The position numbers and the translations under genes are program-made. Under the pieces are notes generated by a model. It searched no databases. It was not told the DNA's origin and was given only the letters and a program-made list of their open reading frames with translations. A stretch of DNA of 36,390 nucleotides from an uncultured Bacteroidales bacterium (GTDB lineage: Bacteria; Bacteroidota; Bacteroidia; Bacteroidales; UBA3663), in assembly GCA_905235375.1 (NCBI GenBank), contig CAJOLH010000039.1, positions 1-36,390 of the forward strand. The letters run 5' to 3'. Positions 7,973 through 14,480 of the stretch are shown piece after piece (positions within the stretch are counted from its first letter, which is position 1; each line of letters starts with the position of its first letter).

Positions 7973-9142
7973 TTATTTAATAACTTCGTGAACCTTTAAA
8001 TAATTAATTTTATAACCGTTAGTCGTTTGCTCAATAATGTTTACCAGTTGGATATTGCCAGCCATCGTAATGTTACGAAGGAAGTCTGCAACAGGCACAT
8101 AATCTACTATTGTCTTCATATCTCGACCAACAACGGCTACTTTAGCATCTTGACTGAAATATGTTGCTACAATATTCTTAATACTCAATACACGTGTATT
8201 CAAATCGATATTAGTATTAATCAATGAACTAAGCATATCAGTTAGCGTACTCTGAGATGCAAATGGATTAACAAATGCTGGTTGAGGATGATTAATTACT
8301 TGTGTAGACGCTGGTTGGGGTGTTGTAGTAGCACTTGCTGCAGATCCAGCACCTGATCCTGAAAGATTGAGGTTGTAATAGGGTTCTTGCTTATTGCCAG
8401 ATATTTCCAAAGTCCCTTTCTTAACAGAAGCCATTAAACTATGCCAATCAGCAGCCTTTTTCCCATTCACGACTTCACTAAGTTCTTCCCAAAAAATAAT
8501 GGAAAAAAAGCCTCCATCTGAATTGCAACCAGATGTTTGTCCCTTTTTGCTGCTAGTAACCATGATGTTACCTTTTGTTTGTACAAAAAGTTTTTTAAAT
8601 AGCTCTGGGTCGACTTCATTTGCTTTGGACATTCCTTTGCTCAAAACCGAGACGGTCTTTGGGGTCACCCAACTTGCTATGTTATTGCAGCAATCGGTCA
8701 TAACGATTCTCATGGATGCAGGTTTGTTTGACAATAATTCGTTAACGATTCTTGAGGGCACCCATTTATCTTGTTGTGATGCGGGATATTTCAAGCACAT
8801 TTGTGGATAATAGTCATTGTCTCCTTCGGCATGTGCACCATGCCCGCTATAATAAAAGAAAATGATGTCCTTATCGGTCGTATTAAGGTTTTGGATTACT
8901 GACATAAGGTTTTCCTTTGTGCATTCCTCACCAATTCTGCTTGTTAGAATTGCTTCATAATCAATATTAAATGCAATGTCACCTATCGTTTTAGTGAATT
9001 GGTCATGATCTACCTTACATGTCGAGCCAATATTTGGATCGGTGGTATTGCAGAAAACTATCGCATGAATCTTTTGAGCAGATGCATTTATTGTCATTAG
9101 GCTGAAAAGAATAGCGCATGACAGAAATCTAAAGGCTTTCAT
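7973..9142 (-). CDS. Exported caspase-like (clan CD, C14-type) peptidase
   Basis: The 389-residue product has a signal peptide (MKAFRFLSCAILFSLMTINASAQ), then a caspase-fold domain (about 24-240). Strand 1 is KIHAIVFCN; strand 3 IIFFYYSGHGAHAEGDNDYY holds the catalytic His101 in the S-G-H-G motif; strand 4 MRIVMTDCCNN holds the catalytic Cys, best aligned as Cys152 (D-x-C-x-x). A Ser/Thr/Gln/Pro-rich linker (about 255-295) leads to a C-terminal domain (298-389) with helices and a short sheet. Metacaspase-type enzymes of bacteria usually cleave after Arg/Lys, but specificity cannot be read here. Export to the periplasm or surface sets it apart from the cytoplasmic caspase-like effectors of known abortive-infection systems. 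Thirteen bases separate it from the lipoprotein-like gene upstream. Confidence 0.85.
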   Translation of the reverse strand: MKAFRFLSCAILFSLMTINASAQKIHAIVFCNTTDPNIGSTCKVDHDQFTKTIGDIAFNIDYEAILTSRIGEECTKENLMSVIQNLNTTDKDIIFFYYSGHGAHAEGDNDYYPQMCLKYPASQQDKWVPSRIVNELLSNKPASMRIVMTDCCNNIASWVTPKTVSVLSKGMSKANEVDPELFKKLFVQTKGNIMVTSSKKGQTSGCNSDGGFFSIIFWEELSEVVNGKKAADWHSLMASVKKGTLEISGNKQEPYYNLNLSGSGAGSAASATTTPQPASTQVINHPQPAFVNPFASQSTLTDMLSSLINTNIDLNTRVLSIKNIVATYFSQDAKVAVVGRDMKTIVDYVPVADFLRNITMAGNIQLVNIIEQTTNGYKINYLKVHEVIK

Positions 9143-9155
9143 AATTGTTCGTTAT

Positions 9156-9698
9156 TTATTTTTTAATTGTTTCAAGAAGGAGTTCCATGAATCTGTCCAT
9201 TGAGCGTTTGTCGGCGTAGTTCCAGTTAAACTGTCTCTTGTCATCGTAGATAATAGTCCAAGTCTTATCGTTGACAGAAATTAGAACATGAGCAGTTTTC
9301 TTCCCTTTGACAAATTCTAACTCGTATTCTGGATAATAAGGAGCCTTGACCAAAACAGAATCTCTTTGGTAATTGATAGGATCGGATATAACATTGAACT
9401 GAAGAATAGAGAACACTTCAGGACGAACTTTCCCGATATATGAGTCGCGAACATAGTGAGATTCAATCTCAACATCGTTTTTCTCAACTGAATCCTTCCC
9501 TTTAAGTTTGTAAAGGTTCACCTTGCCTGGATTGAATAGAATGTCACTTAGAGTCTTGCCTAAAGTGGCATATACTGTAGAATCAGGAGTTACACCTTTC
9601 TGAGTTCCAATTCTATCCGAAGGGGCATAACTGTTACATGATGCGAATGCACTTAGTGCAAAGCAAAAGATAAAAGATAATAGAATTACTTTTTTCAT
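9156..9698 (-). CDS. Putative lipoprotein, unknown function
   Basis: The 180 residues begin MKKVILLSFIFCFALSAFASCNSY; the Cys after AFAS looks like a lipobox with an imperfect -3 residue, so a lipid anchor is likely but not certain. The rest has charged, strand-forming stretches (VEIESHYVRDSYIGKVRPEVFSILQ, YELEFVKGKKTAHVLISV, TWTIIYDDKRQFNWNY) and a C-terminal helix (DRFMELLLETIKK). No family recognised. It sits between a beta-barrel-like gene and the caspase-like gene on the same strand. Confidence 0.75.
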   Translation of the reverse strand: MKKVILLSFIFCFALSAFASCNSYAPSDRIGTQKGVTPDSTVYATLGKTLSDILFNPGKVNLYKLKGKDSVEKNDVEIESHYVRDSYIGKVRPEVFSILQFNVISDPINYQRDSVLVKAPYYPEYELEFVKGKKTAHVLISVNDKTWTIIYDDKRQFNWNYADKRSMDRFMELLLETIKK

Positions 9699-9756
9699 AA
9701 ATCTTGATAGAAATTTTAATGAATCACATAATTATATAAAGCGTAATTATTCGTTT

Positions 9757-10569
9757 TCAAAAATTTAAATTGACTTTTAAGAATATTCTACGGCTAAATG
9801 TAGTGACATCTTTATACGGTATTGATGAACCATAGGAATAATCTTGATTGAACAAGTCAAAATCATCAACTTCGAGCCCTACAAGAAGAGACAGACTTTG
9901 ATCATCGTCTCCAAATGTAGCACCCACACCATAAGAATATCTCCAACCATTGTTGATTTCTTTGGACTCTCCATTAAAGCCTCCACTCAACCTGAAATTA
10001 TTGACATAGTAAGTTGCTACCTCAACGATTGGACACCATTCATAATTTCTATAGAGAAGGAAAAGTGGAGAGACACGAGCTCCAATACCAGGCTCAAAAC
10101 TGTGAATCTTATATTTGGTTTCTCCAGTCCCTTCCTCCCACTCTAAAGAGAATCTTCTGAAGCGGTAGTTCAGTTCTCCAAATATGCCGATTGGAGTTTC
10201 ACTCCATTGCCAACCGAACCTGAGACCTGTTTCTATATGAGAAAACATATCTTTAGCTTTATAGCCGTACATTCTTCCATCGTTAACATCTAGTTTTTCT
10301 CCCCCCTTTCTTACTTTAAAAATGTTGTATATGGGGACATCGTATGGTATCCACATGTCTTCATCATAATCACCTTGAGTTAAATAGGCAAGCCCTGCAT
10401 TTAAATATAAAATAGGAATAGCCAAAATAGAGGAATAGTAATTTTGGGTTCGTGCCTTAATACACCAATTAAATCCGTAGTAATCCTCGCCATAATCTCC
10501 AGCATAAGATGGCTGATATGCTGACATAAAAAGTATAATTCCCAGTAGGGAGATAATTGTCCTTTTCAT
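9757..10569 (-). CDS. Probable outer-membrane beta-barrel protein
   Basis: The 270-residue product has a signal peptide (MKRTIISLLGIILFMSAYQPSYA) and then a pattern typical of outer-membrane barrels: HIETGLRFGWQWSE, GIFGELNYRFRRFSLEWEE, SLSLLVGLEVDDF, ending in RRIFLKVNLNF with the C-terminal aromatic residue that BAM substrates carry. It is the first gene of the exported cluster, 58 bases before the next. Function unknown; it may provide the surface or channel element of the system. Confidence 0.75.
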   Translation of the reverse strand: MKRTIISLLGIILFMSAYQPSYAGDYGEDYYGFNWCIKARTQNYYSSILAIPILYLNAGLAYLTQGDYDEDMWIPYDVPIYNIFKVRKGGEKLDVNDGRMYGYKAKDMFSHIETGLRFGWQWSETPIGIFGELNYRFRRFSLEWEEGTGETKYKIHSFEPGIGARVSPLFLLYRNYEWCPIVEVATYYVNNFRLSGGFNGESKEINNGWRYSYGVGATFGDDDQSLSLLVGLEVDDFDLFNQDYSYGSSIPYKDVTTFSRRIFLKVNLNF

Positions 10570-10631
10570 TTAAATGTATTTAGTAGGTTCGTATTATTGT
10601 TCAATTGTATAGACATCTGTTGGAATATGTG

Positions 10632-10639
10632 CAAAAGTA
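10632..10639 (-). promoter_or_regulatory. Possible -7 element of the exported caspase cluster
   Basis: TACTTTTG on the minus strand fits TAnnTTTG and lies 63 bases upstream of the first gene. No good -33 TTTG is found 19-21 bases further up, so an activator may be needed, or the call is wrong. Confidence 0.4.
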
Positions 10640-10737
10640 ACATATGCGACCCCAATGAGTTGCATAGAGTAAAGATTATTTTTCATGCCTTATATAAATA
10701 ATACCCGCCAAAACTCCGAACACGGCATTAGAATATA

Positions 10738-11037
10738 CAATAAAAGACGGGAGCTTTCTACTTGTTGCTTACCCGCCTCCGAGGCTTCTCGCATTGCCCT
10801 ATCTGTGGATAAGCAACGTTGAAAGCCCACGTCCGGATGATATGCATATACCAACTCCCTGCCCATCGCGGACGTGGAGGAGGTGATTACATTTCACCGC
10901 CATGGACGCTCTTCCGTTGCATTATCTTTACAGATGAAATTTTGCGAGAATTTCGGAGGCAAAGATAACGACGTTGTAGCGTCTTTTTGTTTACAATAAA
11001 ATCATTCAGCAAGAGACACCGAGATGCCTCGGAATGA
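10738..11037 (-). ncRNA. Candidate structured non-coding RNA of about 300 nt
   Basis: A 686-base gap (10570-11255) holds this element. Downstream of a strong minus-strand promoter the predicted RNA forms nested helices: AUCAUUC/GAAUGAU capped by CCGAG-gcau-CUCGG (11002-11037); UUAUCUUU/AAAGAUAA enclosing GAAAUU/AAUUUC (10923-10970); GGUGA/UCACC; CCACGUCCG/CGGACGUGG; and at the 3' end GGGCUUUC/GAAAGCUC closing UUGCUUA/UAAGCAA and GCCU-cgg-AGGC, followed by CCGUCUUUUAUUG as a terminator tail. No long frame lies inside. I could not match it to tmRNA, RNase P or SRP RNA motifs. 6S RNA or one of the Bacteroidales motifs known from comparative genomics remain possible. Confidence 0.55.
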
Positions 11038-11042
11038 TGGTG

Positions 11043-11074
11043 CAAATATAAGATGTTTTGATGGAATCTCCAAA
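11043..11074 (-). promoter_or_regulatory. Promoter of the structured RNA
   Basis: TTTG (11074-11071), 20-base spacer, TATATTTG (11050-11043) on the minus strand: a full match to the Bacteroidetes consensus. No plausible coding start follows, which supports an RNA gene. Confidence 0.7.
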
Positions 11075-11186
11075 TTTTTCTCTAGTTTTTTGTCCAAAAA
11101 TGTGATTTAGGGCATTAATGAGGATAGAATTTTGTGATTTTGAGCGATAAACATGCGTAGCTGTTGTCGTATAAGAACATGATGTA

Positions 11187-11236
11187 TTAAGGAAATAGCC
11201 AGTACCAAGCGATTGTGGGCTTGGTACTGGCTATTT
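11187..11236 (-). terminator. Terminator of the DUF5362-like gene
   Basis: An 18-bp perfect stem (11193-11210 with 11219-11236, core ATAGCCAGTACCAAGC) and 8-base loop lie 20 bases after the stop codon at 11256. On the minus strand it runs into TTTCCTTAAT; on the plus strand TTTTTCTT follows, so it may work in both directions. Confidence 0.8.
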
Positions 11237-11255
11237 TTCTTGAAATCGTGATTGC

Positions 11256-11744
11256 TCAGATAATATGCATGGCGGCAAAAATGACTGCGACAACCATGAA
11301 GATGATGTAGAGGACGAAGAGGATGATGGTGAAGTAGCCGCAGTACTTCATGATGGAGTGGAGGTCGTCAGCAGAGGCTTCGAAGTCGGAGTTCGTGCCG
11401 GCACGGAGCGCCTTGCGGGTATGATCGATGAGTTTGAAGCCTTTGACGATGGGATAGATATACACCGCGCTAATAATCAGATAGATCATGCCGATCGCCA
11501 GCAAGACCAATGGAGACATCTCAGCTTCCGCCACTGGGAAAAAACTGCTCATGGCGAGCATCGCAATAGCTATGATTGCAAGAATGCCCACGGCGATACA
11601 CGCCAAGATGACAAAGAACTGGATCCATTTCATCGATGAAAGCAGCGATGTCTTCATCTTGGGCGAAACACGCAAAAGTGATTCGGGTGTCTGATTAACT
11701 TCTCCCTGAGTGGGGATGGTTGCAGTGATATTGTTTCCTTCCAT
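11256..11744 (-). CDS. Small membrane protein, DUF5362-like
   Basis: The 162-residue protein has a polar N-terminus (about 35 residues) and three strongly hydrophobic segments near 42-69, 76-100 and 133-160, with a cytosolic-looking charged loop (GFKLIDHTRKALRAG...EASADDLHSIMKY) between the second and third. SSMKWIQFFVILA and the loop resemble DUF5362-type proteins of Bacteroidetes; that name is from memory. Function unknown. It is transcribed alone: its own terminator follows, and repeated AT-rich DNA precedes it. Confidence 0.75.
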   Translation of the reverse strand: MEGNNITATIPTQGEVNQTPESLLRVSPKMKTSLLSSMKWIQFFVILACIAVGILAIIAIAMLAMSSFFPVAEAEMSPLVLLAIGMIYLIISAVYIYPIVKGFKLIDHTRKALRAGTNSDFEASADDLHSIMKYCGYFTIILFVLYIIFMVVAVIFAAMHII

Positions 11745-11769
11745 AATGTTTATTATTTTGATGATTCTA

Positions 11770-11891
11770 AAGGATTTTAAGGGATTCTAAGGGATTTTAA
11801 GGGACGTATGTTATTTGGGGCCCATTCTCAACAGGCGAAGGTAACGTCCCTTATTATCACTTAATATCCCTAAATATCTCTTAATATCCTT
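11770..11891. repeat. Imperfect inverted repeat built of GGGATTTTAA-like units
   Basis: The left arm (11770-11807) has units of 10-11 bases of the form AAGGGATTYTAA; the right arm (11844-11891) carries the complementary TTAATATCCCT units. The inner ends AGGGACGT and ACGTCCCT pair perfectly. It fills most of the gap between the aldo/keto reductase gene end and the DUF5362-like gene start, so it may also contain that gene's promoter, which I could not pick out. Confidence 0.7.
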
Positions 11892-11922
11892 CAAGTTGCG
11901 CATTTGTGCAACTTGAATATTT

Positions 11923-13059
11923 TTATCTCTCAAAAGTCTTGGCAACGGTCTTGAGGAGTTCGCGGATGGGGAGGTGCTGCGGACAAACCTTCTCGCACTT
12001 GCCGCATTGGATGCACTCCGAAGCCTTGCCTCGTCCGCTACCGGTGAGGACGGAGTTGTAGTAGAATGTCGTATTCCAATTGTGGAAAGTGTCGTGCTGG
12101 TTCTTGGCTGAAAATAGTTCGGGGATGAGGATTTCCTTGGGGCAGGTGCTTTCCTCGATGCAGTAGCGACAGGAGGTGCAGGGGATGAGATCCTGTGCGT
12201 TGATGATGTCGCACACCTTCTGGATTGCCTTCATCTCGCGTTCGTCGAGGGGCTTGAAGTCCAGCATGGTGTGGATATTATCTTCCATCTGCTGCAAGTT
12301 GCTCATGCCCGACAGTACCATGGTCATCATGGGGAAGCTGCCAGCAAAACGCATGGCGTAACTGGCATTCGAACCTCCGTGCAGGTCGCGCAGGATCTGA
12401 TTGGCACGTGAAGGAAGGTTCACCAGGCTGCCTCCCTTGACGGGTTCCATCACGATGACGGGCTTATGATGCTTGGCACAAACCTCATACACCTTGCGAC
12501 TCTCGACGGTGTCCGTTTCGTAGTCGGCGTAGTTGAACTGAATCTGTACGACTTCCACCTCGGGATGCTCGGTGAGAATCATGTCGAGCACTTCGTGCTT
12601 GTCGTGGAACGAGAGACCGAAATGGCGTATTTTTCCTTCCTCCTTCAGTTGCCACGCGGTCTCGTAGGCCTTGCACTGCTTGAACTTCACGTAGTTGTTG
12701 CGATCCTGGGCGTGCATTAGGTAGAAGTCGAAGTAATCCACCTTGCACCACGCAAGTTGCTGCTCGAAGAAGGGGCGTATGTCCTCCTGCTTGTGAAAAA
12801 AGGGGTCGGTGAGTTTGTTGGTGAGTAGGAACTGGCTGCGGTCGTAACGCGAAGAAACGCAGTCGGCAATGGCAATCTCCGACTTGCCGCCATGATAGCC
12901 GTGAGCCGTGTCGAAGTAATTGAATCCTGCTGCTATGAAGGCATCGACCATGAGGCAGAACTCGTCGTAGTCGATGCATCCTCCTTCCTGCTCCGGCAGA
13001 CGCATACAACCGAAGCCGAAGTTGCCGTGAATCTCGGGGAAGAAAGGGTTGGGAAGCAT
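11923..13059 (-). CDS. Aldo/keto reductase with C-terminal 4Fe-4S domain
   Basis: The core from FGFGCMRLP onward is an aldo/keto reductase TIM barrel: FNYFDTAHGYHGG gives the Asp and Tyr, FLLTNKL the Lys, YLMHAQD the His of the catalytic tetrad. The last 75 residues carry CTSCRYCIEESTC and CIQCGKCEKVCP, two ferredoxin-type clusters, as in the iron-sulphur AKR family (COG1453 type). It probably transfers electrons between NAD(P)H and an unknown partner. The frame is open to ATG 13152, but the extra 31 residues are a KPLKPLKPIKP run coded by the GGTTTGAGG array; the Met at 13059 (MLPNPFFPEIHG) is therefore preferred. It shares a unit with the ECF-like and DUF1893 genes. Confidence 0.85.
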   Translation of the reverse strand: MLPNPFFPEIHGNFGFGCMRLPEQEGGCIDYDEFCLMVDAFIAAGFNYFDTAHGYHGGKSEIAIADCVSSRYDRSQFLLTNKLTDPFFHKQEDIRPFFEQQLAWCKVDYFDFYLMHAQDRNNYVKFKQCKAYETAWQLKEEGKIRHFGLSFHDKHEVLDMILTEHPEVEVVQIQFNYADYETDTVESRKVYEVCAKHHKPVIVMEPVKGGSLVNLPSRANQILRDLHGGSNASYAMRFAGSFPMMTMVLSGMSNLQQMEDNIHTMLDFKPLDEREMKAIQKVCDIINAQDLIPCTSCRYCIEESTCPKEILIPELFSAKNQHDTFHNWNTTFYYNSVLTGSGRGKASECIQCGKCEKVCPQHLPIRELLKTVAKTFER

Positions 13060-13221
13060 AGGAGGGGAAATGGGTTTGATGGGTTTGAGGGGTTTGAGAG
13101 GTTTGATGGGTTTGAGAGGTTTGAGGGGTTTGAGAGGGGCTTCATTCGGCACACGAGCAGAGCTCGGAGCAAACCGTTCAAACCGTTCAAACCGCTCAAA
13201 CTGTTCAAACTGCTCAAACTG
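13060..13221. repeat. Composite repeat: GGTTTGAGG array, conserved core, inverted array
   Basis: 13072-13139 is a run of GGTTTGA(G/T)GG-type 9-base units. 13141-13170 is a core with TTCGG..CACGAGCAGAGCTCGGAGC. 13171-13221 is the complementary array (CAAACCGTT units). The core shares CAGAGCTCGGAGC with the element inside carA (18612-18677). The whole block sits between the ECF-like and AKR genes and can be read as an N-terminal extension of the latter. Confidence 0.85.
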
Positions 13222-13731
13222 TTATTTCTTTAAGAAATATTTGATGAAGAGGTAGCCACCGACAACTTGGAGCAACATGCCGGGGATGCCGATGCGGAAG
13301 TCCTGGAAGCCGAGGGCAAAGGAGCCGAGCATGAGCGACTCGATGAACGAACCTACCACCTGATAGAGCAGTACCACAGCAATGAGAAGCGGGATACTAA
13401 CAGTCTGATAGCGACGAGCGATGAAGGACGCGGCAAGAGCCAACAACACCGACTTCGTCATGATGCCGGGGAGCAATGCCACGGGAGGCATACCGAACAG
13501 GGCAGAGTTAACCAATGGAGAAAGCAGGGCGGTGGCAAGTCCTACCTGCCAGCCATACTTGTAGGCGCCGATGAGCGTGAAGAAGTAGATGGGAAGCAGG
13601 ATAAGGCCGCCTTGGGGAATGAAGTGGCATAACTGAGGAAGAAGGATGTTTCCTACAATGAACAATGCCGCAAAGAGGTAGCTTCGGCTCTCGCGATAGG
13701 TGAGCGAGTAGAGGGTGATGGAGGGGGTCAT
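13222..13731 (-). CDS. ECF-transporter S-component-like membrane protein
   Basis: From the Met at 13731 (MTPSITLYSLTYRES) the product has 169 residues and about five hydrophobic segments: YLFAALFIVGNILLPQLC, LILLPIYFFTLIGAYKYG, VGLATALLSPLVNSALFG, a segment near VLLALAASFIA and a C-terminal pair. Conserved-looking features include LPQLCHFIPQGG and LSPLVNSALFGMPP. It resembles the substrate-binding S subunits of energy-coupling-factor transporters found beside DUF1893 genes in Bacteroides; the substrate is unknown. The frame continues upstream to 13896 but the extra 55 residues are partly coded by repeat units (KPLKPLKPSNP), so they are probably not translated. Confidence 0.75.
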   Translation of the reverse strand: MTPSITLYSLTYRESRSYLFAALFIVGNILLPQLCHFIPQGGLILLPIYFFTLIGAYKYGWQVGLATALLSPLVNSALFGMPPVALLPGIMTKSVLLALAASFIARRYQTVSIPLLIAVVLLYQVVGSFIESLMLGSFALGFQDFRIGIPGMLLQVVGGYLFIKYFLKK

Positions 13732-13737
13732 GGGGAA

Positions 13738-13815
13738 GGGTTTGAGGGGTTTGAGGGTTTGAAGGGTTTGAGGGGTTGAAGGGTTTGAGGGTTTGAGGGG
13801 TTTGAGGGGTTTGAG
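13738..13815. repeat. GGTTTGAGG-type tandem array
   Basis: About nine units of GGGTTTGAG(G) with small variations (GGGTTTGAAG, GGGGTTGAAG) lie just upstream of the ECF-like gene start, between it and the DUF1893 gene. It is the same unit as at 13072, 16148 and 18546. In the minus-strand frame it reads as KPLKP/NPS runs. Confidence 0.85.
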
Positions 13816-13899
13816 TTTTTTCTTTTCGAAGTTCCGATATCCCTGAATAACGGAATACCGTAATACCTTTATGCTGTTATAACGAAATCTCGCCAAAAA

Positions 13900-14325
13900 T
13901 TACGATAATCTCTGCATCTCCGCGAAATGCTCCCGCAGCAGGTTCTCCACCTCGGTAGCATTTCGGGCGGGGGAGACGATGTGCTCAAGGGGGCATCGGT
14001 CGTCGCCTTCGGGAATGACGATATGATCGACCAGGGCGCCGTAGCTGTAGGCGATACCAGCTTCGTCGAGCAAGGGGAGGGCGAACTGGCTCATCACATC
14101 GGCGTATGCTTCGGCTACACCGCCTTGCACAATCAGGCCTGCTGCGGCTTTACCAATCACCTTGTCGGCAATCGTGGCGCCATGCAGTCGCTCTGCATCG
14201 TGGTCGAGGAGCCAGATGAGGTCGCGCACACCTTTCTTATAAAATGTGGTTATCTCGCCTGCCTTGGCCTTGACTACAAGTGAGCACTCCTGCTGGTGCA
14301 ATAGGTCGATGAGTTGCTGCGTCAT
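13900..14325 (-). CDS. DUF1893 family protein
   Basis: The 141-residue product matches the DUF1893 pattern: LVVKAKAGEITTFYKKGVRDLIWLL near the N-terminus, then ATIADKVIGKAAAGLIVQGGVAEAYADVMS, and CPLEHIV with a Cys near residue 115. Such proteins are small, cytosolic and of unknown function. It is the first gene of the unit with the ECF-like and AKR genes and has a canonical promoter 26-57 bases upstream. Confidence 0.85.
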   Translation of the reverse strand: MTQQLIDLLHQQECSLVVKAKAGEITTFYKKGVRDLIWLLDHDAERLHGATIADKVIGKAAAGLIVQGGVAEAYADVMSQFALPLLDEAGIAYSYGALVDHIVIPEGDDRCPLEHIVSPARNATEVENLLREHFAEMQRLS

Positions 14326-14350
14326 TTTGGAATTGCCTGCTTAATCAGTG

Positions 14351-14382
14351 CAAAGGTATGCACATTTCCTGGTATTTCCAAA
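14351..14382 (-). promoter_or_regulatory. Promoter of the DUF1893 - ECF-like - AKR unit
   Basis: Minus strand TTTG (14382-14379), 20-base spacer, TACCTTTG (14358-14351), 25 bases before the ATG at 14325. Confidence 0.75.
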
Positions 14383-14400
14383 TTTTTTAGGTATTTTTAG

Positions 14401-14439
14401 CAAATAAAATTCAGCGACTCGTTGGCGAATCGCTGAATT
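14401..14439 (-). terminator. Terminator after asnB
   Basis: AATTCAGCGA (14408-14417) pairs perfectly with TCGCTGAATT (14430-14439); on the minus strand TTTATTTG follows. It ends the long leftward nitrogen/nucleotide unit and separates it from the DUF1893 promoter. Confidence 0.8.
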
Positions 14440-14480
14440 GAAGGCTTCTGGCATCTTCGGAGTGTGTTGAGATGCTGGTT

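Noticed and set aside
7973..9142. Cytoplasmic caspase-type abortive-infection effector
   Set aside because: A clear signal peptide precedes the caspase fold and no sensor (such as a nucleotide-binding or TPR-gated cytosolic partner) is encoded beside it.
3288..10569. Type IX secretion or SusC/D utilisation locus
   Set aside because: No TonB-dependent receptor, SusD-like protein, Por/Gld component or glycosidase is present among the eight genes.
10738..11037. tmRNA or RNase P RNA
   Set aside because: The conserved tmRNA ends and tag frame and the RNase P GAGGAAAGTCC-type core are not found on either strand.
13060..13152. KPLKPLKP N-terminus of the AKR as a functional proline-rich domain
   Set aside because: It is coded by a DNA repeat that also occurs outside genes, and a suitable Met (13059) follows directly before the conserved fold.
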